Shown in pieces: positions 1 through 13,049 of a stretch of 64,000 bases of DNA. Numbering within the stretch: the first letter of the stretch is position 1; every line of letters starts with the position of its first letter. The position numbers and the translations under genes are program-made. The notes below the pieces were generated by a model. The model saw only the letters and a program-made list of their open reading frames with translations, made no database searches and was not told where the DNA came from. The DNA lies in NCBI RefSeq assembly GCF_000208745.1, contig NC_030850.1, positions 5,117,139 to 5,181,138 of the forward strand. Reading direction: 5' to 3'. Source of the DNA: Theobroma cacao. Taxonomy: Eukaryota; Streptophyta; Magnoliopsida; Malvales; Malvaceae.

Positions 1-880
1 AAACCATCCAAACGGCTAGTCATAAATGCCAAATGCTACAAGCTTAAGCATTCGCTTCTTGTCTTGTATCTTCTAAATACGTATAACAAATTTTTTTTAC
101 TATTAAATTTAAATATTTATTGAAATCAATTAACGGATATAATATTTATAATTTCATAAGTTTGAGATAAAACAATGTTCCTCATCAAACATCTATAACC
201 AAACCCTGATCAAATAATAGTCACTCCCTCCTACACAAGCATAAAACATCTTGAACATTTCGGATCTATTTACACTCGCCATCAAATAGTTATATAGCTA
301 AAATCCATAAATAAGTTATTAGCAAGTGAGCTAATATAAATAGAATTTTCCTCAAAAAGCTGGAGTAATTACTTGTTTATTTTAAATATGTATAAATATA
401 TTATTATTTCAGTAATAATAATGAGGCAAAAAGTTGTGGGCCCTCGTTTTACTCGCAATACATTAAAGCTCCTCAGATAAAACGTGTGTCTTGTTAACAA
501 TAAACAATTTAAAGCCGGCACGGGCTAACTCCATAGGTGTATTCGGTCCGACCAATCTGAAACTGAAATAATTAAAATTTAAATTGAAAATAATAATAAA
601 TATATTATTATTTTAATTTTAAATTTGAATTTAATAAAAAATAAATATAATAATCTAAGTTATATAGAAATATCTATACGCAAATACATTTGAATTGTTT
701 TTTAATTGTCAACCAGACCGTCACTTATCTACTGTAAACATAACAAAAAAAAAATGCTAATCCATACAAATAGTTCTCTACCCCTCAGATTATTTTTATG
801 CAGAATTGTCAATAACGCACAATCGAAGGACCTAGAAGTTTCTTTGTCATCCAATCATTTTTCTTTTACAACAGATAAAC
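1..880. other. AT-rich upstream region of the first UGT gene
   Basis: No coding sequence is visible. Two blocks (about 311-410 and 421-452) recur upstream of the second UGT gene (about 5801-5890 and 6331-6360), so this is flanking DNA that was duplicated together with the gene. The rest is low-complexity AT-rich sequence with no recognisable element. Confidence 0.6.
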
Positions 881-889
881 AATAGGAAC

Positions 890-898
890 TATTTAAGG
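890..898 (+). promoter_or_regulatory. TATA-like box of UGT copy 1
   Basis: A TATTTAAGG motif lies about 100 bases before the chosen ATG at 999. A pyrimidine- and C-rich leader follows. The position is plausible for a plant core promoter, but there is no transcript evidence. Confidence 0.4.
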
Positions 899-998
899 CA
901 TCCTCCCATCCCCTGCCCCCCCTTTACTTCATCGTTTGTCTGCCCCTTGGTTTCAATATAATAAGCATTCACTTCAATTCATTGCTCATTACTCAAAG

Positions 999-2558
999 AT
1001 GGATTCATTTGGAGCCACTAAATCTCATGCAGTATGTGTTCCATTTCCAGCACAAGGCCATGTTAACCCCATGATGCAACTAGCTAAGCTCTTGCACTCA
1101 AAACGGTTCCACATAACCTATGTTAACACCGAGTTCAACCATGGACGCTTGATCCGGTCTAGAGGGGAAGAAGCCGTTAAGGGTCTGCCGGATTTCCAGT
1201 TCGAAACCATTCCAGATGGGCTGCCACCTTCTGATCGTGATGCAACGCAAGAGGTTCCATCACTATGCGAATCCACAAGGAAGACTTGCTTCGCTCCATT
1301 CTTGGAACTGTTAGCTAAGCTAAATTCCTCACCCGAACTGCGGCCTGTTACTTGCATAGTTTCTGATGGAATCATGAACTTCGGAATCAAGGCTGCTGAA
1401 GTACTAGGCGTACCATACGTTCAGCTCTGGACTTCTTCAACTTGTGGCTTTTTGGGCTACTTGAAGTACAGAGAACTAACCGAAAGAGGCATTGTTCCAT
1501 TCAAAGGTACGATATATATATATATATTTAAGATTGTCTCTTCGCAACGATCTCTTAGCCTGCTATGTTATTTGCAGCTATAACTTGAATGTCTGAAAAT
1601 AGATTTTCATTTTCCATGTTCAGATGAAAACTTCGTTGGTGATGGGACTCTTGATATGCCGATTGATTGGGTCCCTGGTATGAATAACATGCGCCTCAAG
1701 GATATTCCAAGCTTCATCAGAACCACCAATCCCGACGACATTATGTTGAATTTCGCCATGTCAGTATCAGAAGAATGCTTAAAATCTACTTCAATAATTT
1801 TCAACACATTTGATGAGTTAGACAAAGAAGTGTTAGAAGTCATTGCAGCCAAATCCCCTGATAATTATGCAATTGGTCCACTTAACTTGCTTTGTAGGCA
1901 AATTCCAGAAAGCCAATGCAAGTCACTAAATTCAAGCTTATGGAAAGAAGACGCAAGCTGTATCGAATGGCTTAACAAAATGGAACCCAAGTCAGTGGTG
2001 TATGTGAATTATGGTAGTGTGACTGTGATGTCAGATCATCATCTGAAAGAATTTGCATGGGGACTGGCAAACAGCAAGCTCCCATTTTTATGGATAGTAA
2101 GGCCTGATGTGGTCATGGGCGAGTCTGCTGTTTTGCCTAAAGAATTCATGGAAGAGATAAAGGATAGAGGATTCACAACAAGTTGGTGCCCCCAAGAACA
2201 AGTATTGTCCCACCCAGCAGTAGGTGTTTTCCTGACACATTGTGGGTGGAATTCTATGTTAGAAGCCATATGCGAAGGTGTGCCTCTAATCTGCTGGCCT
2301 TTCTTTGCTGAGCAACAGACAAATTGTCGATATGCTTGCACCAAATGGGGCATTGGCATGGAAATCAATCCTGACGTCACGCGTGACGATGTCAAGGCTC
2401 TTGTTAAGGAAATGATCGAAGGAGATGAGGGAAAAAGGACGAGGCAAATGGCCACGGAATGGAAGAAGAAAGCTGAAGCTGCTAATAGTATCGGAGGTTC
2501 TTGCCTTGGTAATTTTGATAGAATGATTAAGAAGGCTCTCCATCATAAAACTAGCTAG
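999..2558 (+). CDS. UDP-glycosyltransferase, UGT85A type (copy 1)
   Basis: This is a family-1 glycosyltransferase that should move glucose from UDP-glucose to a small lipophilic acceptor in the cytosol; the acceptor cannot be read from sequence. Exons are 999-1506 and 1624-2558 (480 aa), with a 117-base phase-1 GT-AG intron. The ATG at 999 gives the usual UGT85 start, MDSFGATK. His21 in the PAQGHVNP motif is the expected catalytic base, and Asp123 in VSDG its partner. The 44-residue PSPG donor box spans about 357-400, contains HCGWNS and ends EQ, which fits UDP-glucose use. The closest named relatives by memory are 7-deoxyloganetin and cytokinin O-glucosyltransferase-like UGT85A enzymes. A polyadenylation signal AATAAA lies at 2578-2583. 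It is the first of three head-to-tail copies. Confidence 0.93.
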
Positions 2559-4200
2559 ATTACTAGTACCATTATTAAATAAAAATAGGTTGGTTTTTCT
2601 ATCCGTACTGGAATCAATATTGTATCATTGACCCACCTTGTTGCCTTTCTGCTTTCAGTCCACAAAATAAATAATAATAATAATTGAGATCAGTACCAGG
2701 TACTGAAATTTGTGTCCAATATACGTGGTTCTTCATTTTTTCTGTTTCTAACAAAAAGGAGGAAAATTCAGTTTTTTAAAATCAACTTTGAATTTAATAT
2801 ATATGTATGAACTGAGAGTATGCACTGAGGGACTGGTCGCTTTCCCTTCTTGAATATGAAAAGGCCTTCTGCTATCTTGCAATAAATCCTGAGTATTTTT
2901 TACAATGTATATTTGTGGTTTGTTTTTTTGGATAACTCATAGTCAAAAGTCAGGACCGGCGAGAAGAACCTCCTTACATAGAAAGGAAGCTCAAAAAACA
3001 CCTACAAATACATCAATAAAGAAAACACCATAAAACGCCTCCAAAAAAGAATAGCACGGACAGGGGCAACGGACCTCTCTTCATAACCCTCAAAAATTTT
3101 GAAATTTTTTATATATTATATATTTTTAATAATTTTTAAAAATATTTTTTATTAAATAATTAATATAATTAAAAAATAATAAAATGACTTTACAAGTTTT
3201 ATTTAATTTTATTCACTTATCTTTTTCTCTCTTCTTTTCTGTCTTTGTATTATAAAATTATAAAGAGGTAAAATTTTTATTTATATTATTATTATTATTT
3301 ATTTTTTTCAATTCTATTCTATTTGCTTTTTTATAGATTTTTTTTCCTAAATTTCTATGAATGATCAATCATATTTTTTTTTGTTATATAAGTTCTATCT
3401 TCTACTTGTTATATATTTTTTCTATTATATAGATTTTATTTTTAATTATTTTAATTTTTATAAATTAAAAAATTATTATATATGTAATTCTCAAATATAA
3501 GTTCTAACGTTGCATTATTAGTTATTATTTAAAATTTTATCAATATATTATTTTTTATTAATCTTAATTATATAAAAAAAAATTAATTTTGAGTATATAT
3601 TTTTAATGTGCTTTATGTTTTATATTTAGTTGAAAGAAAATTATCTTGAGTGTAAGAAAAAATTATTAAATATGTATATCGTATTTAACTATTTATATTT
3701 TATGCATTATAATTAAATATTTAGTATTATAAGCTTAAATATAATAAAATAAGAATATTGGATATTAATTATATTAATTTTTTAGTTGTTTATATTGAAA
3801 AAGATAAAACTTCAAAATAAAATGGATGATAAATTCCTTAGAGACAATTTAGTTGCTCATATTAAGAAAGATATTGCTATCGTCGAACAAAATTTTTCTA
3901 AAGTACTATTATAAGTTTTTTTTTATTTCTTTTAATCTACATGTTATATAAAATTATTGTCTATCATAAATCTTTTGATTATTAATGGTTAAGTTCAATA
4001 TATTAATTTAAAAATTTTTTAACTCTTATTCTTCTTAGCCTTTGATTCTCTAAAAAAATTGACTAACTCAACCCTTGAGCACAAATTTCCAACATAATCA
4101 TTCAAGAACCTTAGAGGCTAAATAAAGAACTACCAAATTTTCAAGATAATGCAAATTAATGCGATGCATGAGTTATTCAATATGCGAAAACCAGCATATC
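2559..4200. other. 3' flank of UGT copy 1 and AT-rich spacer
   Basis: The 3' UTR is followed by very AT-rich DNA at 3080-3800. A short stretch near 3821-3890 reads DDKFLRDNLVAHIKKDIA on +, which recalls the C-terminal region of hAT transposases, but it is too short to be sure. No intact gene is seen. Confidence 0.5.
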
Positions 4201-4575
4201 TCAAAGCCAAGCAATAAAAAGATTATTACGATTGATTCCATGCTTAGCGAGTTGTTCAGCACAGTGATTGCCCTCTCGAAGAACATGAGACACCTCCAAT
4301 TGCCTCACATAGAAGGTCAATCTATTGAAAGAATTTCAATGCTTTCTACGGTCTTTTTTCTTGTTTCTGAACCTAGTTAATTGCTGTTCTGAAATCTGAT
4401 TCAATAATCAGATTCTTAAGTCCTAGCCATGATGATTTATAGAATAATCCCAGGGCAGTCTTAATAGCCCATATTCCCGCCATACTAGCATCGGACGAAT
4501 CGTTGGGACCAGAAAAAAGAGCAATAATGTTTCCATCCGCATCCCGAAGAACTCAACCAATCCCCCGTGCTACAT
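4201..4575 (-). pseudogene. Decayed LINE RNase H domain fragment
   Basis: The minus strand reads as the C-terminal RNase H domain common in plant non-LTR retrotransposons. Recognisable pieces are SDASMAGIWAIKTALGL, LKNLIIESDFRTAIN and HVLREGNHCAEQLAKHG. It is broken by stop codons at the VLRD motif and after TAIN and by at least one frameshift before the last block, so it is not functional. The end, IAWL then stop, is at 4201. The rest of the LINE is not visible. Confidence 0.65.
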
Positions 4576-4830
4576 GGTTTATTTCATAAATATTTGTATC
4601 TATAAATACCACAATAAAAGGAAGCTTTGAAGTCTTTTAATCCTATAAGATGCATATCTAACTACTTGAGCTGTACTCTAAAGAGGATTCGACATTTTAA
4701 ATTCTGTTTAATTATCACTTTTATTTTTTTAATATTCATTTATTTGTGTAAAGAGTGAATAAAAAATTAAAAACAAATAATAAAAAAAAATATCAATCAA
4801 ATTAAAATTTAGTTTATTGATGTCCAATTA

Positions 4831-5012
4831 ATCGTAGGCGTTTGATGAGGTCCAAAGGGGCAGACGCTGTTACGGGCCTACCTTCTTTCCTGTTTCAAAC
4901 CATTCAATATGGGCTGCCCTGCCACCTCTGCATAATGATGTCAACATCTGCATGGTTTGCTTAACCTGAAGACTCATGTTACATGATTTCGGATGGAATT
5001 ATGAGCTTTAAC
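4831..5012 (+). pseudogene. Degenerate UGT85A exon 1 fragment
   Basis: This piece aligns by eye with the first exon of the intact UGT copies, from the RLIRSKG region through GLPDF, FETIP and GLPP to the catalytic ISDGIMSF region. Within about 180 bases it carries a frameshift after GLP, a stop codon and a deletion of the roughly 40-residue middle. Neither the start of exon 1 nor exon 2 is recognisable nearby. It is a relic of a fifth gene copy lying between copies 1 and 2. Confidence 0.75.
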
Positions 5013-6520
5013 AAAGAAGATCAATATTCAGTTATATATACATAATAAACCAGCCTCCTTATTCCACTTATAATTTGTTTTGCAATCATCTTTATCACAT
5101 AATTAAATTTACATCCTTCGTCCTTTCACTGTTTTATTTAAAAGAAAAAATATCAATATTTCTTACCAGAAAAAAAATTTATAAAAGGATTATTCTATAT
5201 ATGAACATACACCTCTTTCATTTAAATCATGTCAAGTCATCCATTCAAATCATGTGAAAACGTTATGTTTTGGATAAAAGTAAATCTTAAATGGTGAATA
5301 TATATTTCTACAAATTTAATAATTACTTTTGTAATAAATAATTGAATTCTATCAAAAAATGATTACGTGACATGATTTATATGAAAAATGAAAAATGTAT
5401 AAACTAACATGGAGAAAACAATTTCATAGAATGGTCAAATGCTCATTTTATGATCTAACTTCAACCAAATTTTTTATTTCAAGATTTAAGTTATCAATTT
5501 GTTTAACTTATTTAAAATGTAACTTTTTGAGTTTCATCTATTCAAGAAAAATCGATGATAAAAATTAAAATACTTAATTAACAAAATTAACGGTTGTTAC
5601 ATGAAGGTGAATTACTTTGTTTCTTTTCTCAAATTAATTTGCTAATTTAATATAATATATAAATTTATATAATTATATAACAAACAAATAAATAGTTAAA
5701 TAGCTAAAAAATTGAATAAATGCATAAATAAGTTACTAGCAAGTGTATCCTATCCTCCATGAATAGGTAGCAATATAAAAAATAAAAAATAATATAAAAA
5801 GTTACTAGCAAGTGAGCAAGTAAATAAATAAATTTTCCTAAAAAAACTAGAGTAATTAATTTTTTATTTTAAATATGTGTAAATATATATATTTTTAAAA
5901 AATAGTTATTTGATATAAAAATAATCATATAAATAAGTAAATAAATTAATAATTGAAGAAACAATAAATTATGAAACATAAAAATAATTTCAATTATTTG
6001 TTAGCTCTAGAAATATCAAACTATATATTATAAAATTATATAATATACAAACTTTAATGTAATGTTTTTAATAATTATTTGTTCTCATCACAGCTTGCTT
6101 CACTCGTTATATTTATTAAATAAATATATTCTAAAGCACCGATTTCAATCTCATCGTTATAATCGCCAAATCTCATTTTTAATTTGAGTAGAGAGCTAAT
6201 CACCCCTTTATGCCAAACGGAGCTTTAAACCAACCAGAAGAATATAAACAACACATTTTCGCCCGTATTGGGGCCTTTTTTGTCCATATGCTCTAATCGT
6301 GATCTCATTCACAATCTTCTTTTCCATGTGATGAGCCAAAAAGTTGCAGGCCCTCGATTTAGTGGCTTTTTTGTCCATAGCTATTTTTGCATAATAAACA
6401 ACTCAACTGCTGATCAACTCTAATAATTTGAAGTTGTTTATGATTTCATCATGCTATACAGCCAATGAAGTCAGGATTAAGGCATCTTTCTTTGTCGGGG
6501 CTGGCATCTTCTTTCTTTTA
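5013..6520. other. Spacer and upstream region of UGT copy 2
   Basis: AT-rich sequence with no gene. It contains the duplicated promoter-flank blocks shared with copy 1 (5801-5890 and 6331-6360). A short local repeat of the GTTACTAGCAAGTG motif occurs at about 5730 and 5801. Confidence 0.55.
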
Positions 6521-6523
6521 ACT

Positions 6524-6532
6524 TTATATATT
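6524..6532 (+). promoter_or_regulatory. TATA-like box of UGT copy 2
   Basis: TATATATTT lies about 100 bases before the ATG at 6633. The surrounding AT-rich background makes this a weak call. Confidence 0.3.
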
Positions 6533-6632
6533 TTTAATTAGTTGTACATGTCTTTTTAAGTACCCATTAAGTTGGGAGGGTTTCTCACAGGCCTTGAATT
6601 TTACACTTGAACTCATTGCATTTTATTCAAAG

Positions 6633-8461
6633 ATGGGTTCAATCGGAGCCAGTAAACCCCATGCTGTTTGTGTTCCATATCCTTCACAAGGCCATGTTAC
6701 CCCAATGATGCACCTAGCTAAGCTTTTGCACTCGAAAGGGTTCCACATAACCTTCGTTAACACTGAGTTCAACTATAGACGCCTGGTCCGGTCCAAAGGG
6801 GCAGAAGCTGTTAAGGGTCTGCCAGATTTTCGGTTTGATGCCATTCCGGATGGGCTGCCACATTCTGACCGTGACGCGACACAGGATATTCCAGCGCTAT
6901 GTGATTCAACGCGGAAAAATTGTCTGGCTCCATTCTTGGAGCTAATAGCAAAGTTAAACTCCTCATCAGAAGTTCCTCCGGTTTCCTGCATTATTTCGGA
7001 TGGAGTCATGAGCTTTGGTATTAAGGCAGGTGAAATACTTGGCATACCAGAGTTCCAGTTTTGGACTGCCTCAGTTTGTGGCTTCATGGGTTATTTGCAG
7101 TACAGCGAACTAGCGAAAAGAGGCATTGTTCCTTTCAAAGGTATATTTTATTTCAGATTTTTTTTTTCATCTATATCCCATAAAGTAGGAGAAGCAAGCC
7201 TCAATTTATAACATTTTCTTGATCAAGAAGAATTTATTAATAAAAATAGATTAAAAGAATTCAAGTATCACAAATATTTTTTATTTGATTTATAGCTTTT
7301 CAAGTCATAAAATAGTGAAACGTCTAATACTTGTCACTTTTATTTGCAAAGTGATTTACGTTATTCTAAAACTTTGCTATCATGCTCACTTTCGTTTCAA
7401 CCCCATAACTCTAAGTGAAAGTCATGTTTTCAACTATCTTATGGCCTGATTTATCTTTACAGCTAAGGACAATATTCAAAGGGTAGAATTTAATTTATGC
7501 TCTATTTTTTTCAGATGGAAATTTCATTAGTGATGGCACTCTGGATACACCAATTGATTGGATCCCTGGTATGAGTAACATGCGCCTCAAGGATATTCCA
7601 AGCTTTATCAGAACCACTGATCCCAATGACATAATGTTTGATTTCTTGGGATCAGAAGCACAAAACTGCTTAAAATCTTCTGCAATCATTTTCAACACAT
7701 TTGACGAATTAGAACAAGAGGTGCTAGAGGCCATTGTTGCCAAATTCCCTTCTGTTTATACCATAGGTCCCCTGACCTTGCTCGGAAGGCATGTTCCTCA
7801 AAGCCAACTCAGATCAGCAAGGTCCAGCTTATGGAAGGAAGACACGAGCTGTATTGAATGGCTTAACAAAAGGGAACCCAATTCGGTGGTGTATGTGAAT
7901 TACGGTAGTGTGACTGTGATGTCAGATCACCATCTGAAAGAATTTGCTTGGGGGCTTGCAAACAGTAAGCACCCATTTTTATGGATAATTAGGCCTGATG
8001 TGGTAATGGGTGAATCTGCTATTTTGCCAGAAGAATTTTTCGAGGAGATTAAGGATAGAGGATTGATAACAAGCTGGTGCCCCCAAGATGAAGTGCTCTG
8101 CCACCCATCGGTTGGTGTTTTCCTGACGCATTGTGGATGGAATTTTACATTAGAATCCATATCAGGAGGTGTGCCTGTAATCTGTTGGCCATTCTTTGCT
8201 GAGCAACAAACAAATTGTCGATATGCTTGCACCAAATGGGGCATTGGCAGGGAAGTTAATCCTGATGTAAAGCGTGATGATGTTAAGGCTCTTGTAAAGG
8301 AAATGATGGAAGGGGATAATGGAAAGCAGATGAGGCAGAAGGCGCTGGAATGGAGGAGCAAAGCAGAAGTTGCCACTGATATTGGAGGATCTTCTTACAA
8401 TAATTTTGACAGATTCATTAATGAGGCTCTCTCCATCATGGATAAAAATGAAACTTTCTAG
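6633..8461 (+). CDS. UDP-glycosyltransferase, UGT85A type (copy 2), unusual PSPG residue
   Basis: Exons are 6633-7140 and 7515-8461 (484 aa), with a 374-base phase-1 intron at the same site as in its paralogues. The start [12 protein letters not shown] matches the family; His in PSQGHVTP is the expected catalytic base. The PSPG box spans about 357-400 and ends EQ, as expected for a glucosyltransferase. The highly conserved HCGWNS motif reads HCGWNF here: residue 380 is Phe, codon TTT, where the paralogues have Ser. In plant UGT structures this Ser helps bind the UDP phosphates, so donor binding may be weakened. The reading frame is otherwise intact. The C terminus, ending MDKNETF, is slightly longer than in the other copies. 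Confidence 0.92.
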
Positions 8462-10680
8462 TCTAGAGAGTGGTGCAAACTAGTCTGATCTCAACTACCC
8501 CTTTCAATAAGCACCAATTTGGTAATTCACGACATTGGTTTTCTAATTTTCCCAATTTAAAAACCATAGCACTGTCAAGCTTTCTGTACGTGGCATGGAA
8601 TCTGATCAGTTTGGTACTCTATGGATTTGTGATGTTGCAGTTTAAGACTGTATCAAACAAAATAACATTGTTGTATCAAGCACTGAAATGAACAGTTTTT
8701 ATGAGGCATTGCTATTCTGTTTAAACAAAGGCAGGGCCACAGGGGAAATGAGACAGATTTGAAAATGAAAAATTACAGAATATCTAATTTGCTTTAGCTC
8801 TAGTTAACAGTCTTGGGGTTTATTTTTTTACATCACAAAAGCCAATTAACTTTCACCATATTTGGAACTTTCTTTTTTTTTTTTACATTAATCGAAAATA
8901 TATGTTATTAGACGGAAAAAGTTGCACTACTAATTTCACTAATAGTCAATCCCTTGAATCTCTTCAACAAAAATAAATAAATAAATAAAAGGAAGATGGG
9001 ATTATTTTGTCATTTTAGCAAATCATAGGCTTGTTTTTAGGGTTTTTTTTTTTTCACGAATATGATAGATATTTTAATATTATTTTAATATACGATTGCT
9101 TAGGCAACTTGACTTTGTGCTTTCGGCTACCATCTGTTTCGCGTAACTACCAAAGTTTCTTTGAGCAGCTTAGTCTTTGTAATTTGTTTTGTTTTTTTGC
9201 CACAGTGGTCTTTCATTCCAATGAGAGTCTCCGGCAATTAATGGCTAGAGACTAGTAATGGCATATCGGTTTTGTGGTCAATAAAATTCATCTTTTGAAA
9301 AACAATATATATGAATGTTGTCAGGACCACCACATGCACTTGTTGGCAATAAAAGTCCAAATCCTATCATTATCAATATATAATATCTATTTATAAATTC
9401 TTCTTTTATAATTAAATTGTTAAAGTTTAAGACAAATGTTTGAAAACAAAACTATCATGTTATATCAAGTTAATGTGCAGAGATGATGAGTGCATGTCAT
9501 TATCATTAACATAAATCTTTTGGTTTTTTTTTTTTTTCTTTAGGCAGCCGATATATAAAAGCAAGATGCCAATTGAATGTTGCCAAACCTTTTGATTAAG
9601 TTAAATGATCAATTAAGGAAATTCCCTTCTGATTAATAGTCTTGGATTTAGACTACACACGACACAGATTAGCTTTGAAAATTCAAAACGTTATGTATGA
9701 AATGACGTTGTTGTAAAAGGACATGGTGATAAGAATGGAACTCTTTTTCCTCAATTCCTACTCTTATCTCTTCATTTGTTTTTTATTTTTCTTTAAAGTT
9801 CTGGATTGTCCGAGAACTCACCGGAAGTAAGGGGAAACAAAGAAAAGAAGATGTAAGAGTAACCGGAGATTCCATAGCAATGAGACATAGAAAGCCGAGA
9901 TGATGTGCTCTTTTCCTAGATTTATGCCTACCTAATTAGTTACTTAGTCCTAACTAAGTAATTATTTATTAGGAGATTTTATTCATTTACTTGTCTAGAA
10001 AATAATTCAACATAATTTTTTTTTTTAAAAAAAGAGACATTATGATGTTATGTGATCACCAACAATTTAGTCAGTAACTAAAATCATTGATCCTTTGACA
10101 ATTTACAGTTCTTCAATTATATATATCCCCTTCACTTTTTCAAATACATATATATCCTTAACAATAATAAAAATAATTTGAAAATGTCACATTGAAAAGA
10201 GACGTTAATGTCTGTTGAACAATCTCATTTTTCAATATACATATATATATATATATATGGAGATGAGGAATTTGTACTAATTTTTTGAGTAGAAAGATGG
10301 ATAAACTTACTATTAAGTGTAATATACTTGGAATATAATTAGTGTATATGTGTTTATTTTAAAAGAAAAGGTAAAATGGAAGGTAGAATTGGACTAGATG
10401 ATTCCTTCTCTAGCTTATTAGAGTTAAGTGCTCTAATACAAACAAATTGATCAGAAAGATGGGTACATCCTCTTTAATTTGAGTATTTGACTAAGAAAAT
10501 ATCTAGGCAAACTCGGCTCCGTATTTATTGCTCATCCTTAGCTTTCAAATTTTATTAATTAAGATTTTAAAAATACAAAGTGGTCCAGGAATCTCCTGGG
10601 AGAAGGACAAAATCTGCTTTACAGGAACAGAACAGATATGCCTCTAATATGTATGTATAATTCATCAATCATGAAACCTC
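8462..10680. other. Spacer between UGT copies 2 and 3
   Basis: The 3' flank of copy 2 is followed by AT-rich sequence with poly-T tracts and a TA microsatellite at about 10238-10258. No coding region, RNA gene or recognisable mobile element was found. The longest open frames (8470-8691, 9031-9255) have no recognisable protein features. Confidence 0.5.
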
Positions 10681-10812
10681 AAACCTTTGTTTCATAAAAG
10701 ACATTTTCCTTTTCTTATAATTTTTCTTAGTGCTTCTAAAGCTTCACAAAATCTAGGAAAGCTTTTCCCTGTAGAGACCTTGAATTGTCAGCTGTATCAT
10801 TGCTTTGCTAAG

Positions 10813-12364
10813 ATGGGTTCAGTTGAGACCAGGAAACCACATGCTGTTTGCATTCCGTATCCATCACAAGGCCATGTTACCCCCATGATGCAACTGGCTA
10901 AGCTCTTGCACTCAAGAGGCTTCCATATAACCTTTGTTAACACCGAGTTCAACCATAGGCGCTTGATCAGGTCCAAAGGGCCAGACTCTGTTAAAGGCCT
11001 GCCTGATTTCCGGTTCGAAACGATTCCAGAAGGGCTGCCACCCTCTGATCGTGATGCAACTCAGGATGTTCCAGCGCTATGTGATTCAACACGAAAGAAT
11101 TGTCTGGCTCCATTCTTAGAGCTACTCTCGAAGTTAAATTCCTCAGCCCAAGTACCGCCTGTTACTTGCATTATTTCGGATGGAGTTATGAGCTTCGCTA
11201 TTAAGGCTGCTGAAGTACTAGGCATACCAGAAGTTCAATTTTGGACTGCCTCAGCTTGTAGCTTCATGGGATATCTACAATTCAGTGAACTACTCGAAAG
11301 AGGCATCATTCCATTCAAAAGTAATAACTTTTATTTTAACTTTGTTAATAGTATCCATCACCTGTGCAATTCTGATCTATATTTACGGTTATGAAAATCG
11401 TCTAAAGACTGAAATTTCACTCTTGCTTGTGTCAGATGAAAATTTTCTTAGCGATGGCACTCTTGATACACCTATTGATTGGATCCCTGGAATGAGTAAC
11501 ATTCGCCTCAGAGATATTCCGAGTTTTATTAGAGTGAACAATCCAAATGATATTATGTTTGATTTCATGGGATCAGAAGCACGAAATTGCCTCAAAGCTC
11601 CTGCGATCATCTTCAACACGTTTGATGAGTTTGAACATGAAGTGCTAGAAGCAATCGCCGCCAAATTCCCTCGAATTTATACTACAGGGCCACTGCCCTC
11701 GCTTGCCAGGCACATGCCAGACGGTCCATCAAAGTCAATAACATCAAGCCTATGGAAAGAAGACACAAACTGCATTGAATGGCTTAACAAAAGGGAACCA
11801 AGTTCAGTTGTGTACGTGAATTATGGTAGCGTGACTGTGATGTCAGAGCAGCATCTGAAAGAATTTGCCTGGGGGCTGGCTAATTCTAAGCACCCATTTT
11901 TATGGATCGTTAGGCCTGATGTTGTGATGGGCGATTCTGCAATTCTGCCTGAAGAATTTTTCGAGGAGATAAAGGATAGAGCATTGATAACAAGCTGGTG
12001 CGCCCAATATCAGGTTCTTTCACATCCTTCAGTTGGTGTTTTCCTAACACATTGTGGGTGGAATTCTACCATGGAAGCCATATGTGGAGGTGTACCGGTG
12101 ATATGTTGGCCATTTTTTGCTGATCAACAAACAAACTGTCGGTATGCTTGCACCACTTGGGGCATTGGGATGGAGGTTGATCATGATGTAAAGCGAGAGA
12201 ACATTGAGTTTTTGGTTAAGGAAATGATGGAAGGGGATGCAGGAAAGAAAATGAAGGAGAAGGCTTTGGAATGGAAGAAGAAAGCAGAAGCAGCTACCGA
12301 TGTTGGCGGAGCATCTTACAATGATTTCGATAGATTTGTTAAAGAAGCTCTCCATCATGGTTAA
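10813..12364 (+). CDS. UDP-glycosyltransferase, UGT85A type (copy 3)
   Basis: Exons are 10813-11320 and 11436-12364 (478 aa), with a 115-base phase-1 intron. The ATG at 10813 ([12 protein letters not shown]) was preferred over the longer upstream frame because it matches the paralogues. The catalytic His lies in PSQGHVTP and the Asp in ISDG. The PSPG box begins at residue 357 with WCAQ, where the paralogues have WCPQ, has an intact HCGWNS and ends DQ. The splice junction makes residue 170 Asn, where the paralogues have Asp. A polyadenylation signal AATAAA lies at 12523-12528. It is expected to be a cytosolic UDP-glucose-dependent glucosyltransferase with unknown acceptor. Confidence 0.93.
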
Positions 12365-13049
12365 CTGGAAATTGTTGTTCAAGTGGAAAGTGCATTCGAG
12401 AACTACTTAAATAAACCACTTCCACTTGGGTAATTCATTGCCCAATGCCTTTCACTTTATTCTCAACCTGTTTTTTCTATTTTGTGTTAGCAGGAGCTCA
12501 AGAGGTTTCTATATAAGTTATCAATAAAATCAAAGAATATCTTTGGTATAGAGCAATATTAAGATTTTATATTTATTCAAGATTGATTTTTTGAAGTGTT
12601 GAATTCTTTGATAATTAAAGTTACATGATCAAGAATGTTAGATGATCCGATTTTTTATTAAATATATAATAATTTATATATTAAAGTTAGTTAATTATAA
12701 TTGTAATTGTAATTGTTACTATGGCAGTTATTGTCTCCATCATAATCATGCTTCCCTTCCAAAATGGAGGGTGGTAAGTAGAATTTTCGCTTCCATGATC
12801 CATAATAGTGTCGCCTTTTTTTGGAAAAAGGGAGCAAAACAGGGCAATTAATGAAGTAGCTAGTCTCCAAATTTGTTTTGGAGGCATACTGATTGTTTCT
12901 TAATTCCATTAATGTATTGTAAAATATATGCATCTAAGAATCGATACTAATTGTAATCTCACAAGATAATCAAAATAAAGAATAATAAAAATCATCTGTC
13001 CCTCTAGTTGCAGTTGCTCTGACAAAATATTCAAAACAAATTCCATGCT
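12365..13049. other. 3' flank of UGT copy 3
   Basis: 3' UTR and AT-rich sequence, including several TAATTG units near 12695-12715. No gene is seen. Confidence 0.5.

Noticed and set aside
936..998. N-terminal extension of UGT copy 1 from a non-ATG codon
   Set aside because: The extension lacks an ATG and has no family similarity; the ATG at 999 matches the other copies.
4159..4380. 73-codon + strand frame
   Set aside because: It is the antisense of the decayed RNase H domain on the minus strand.
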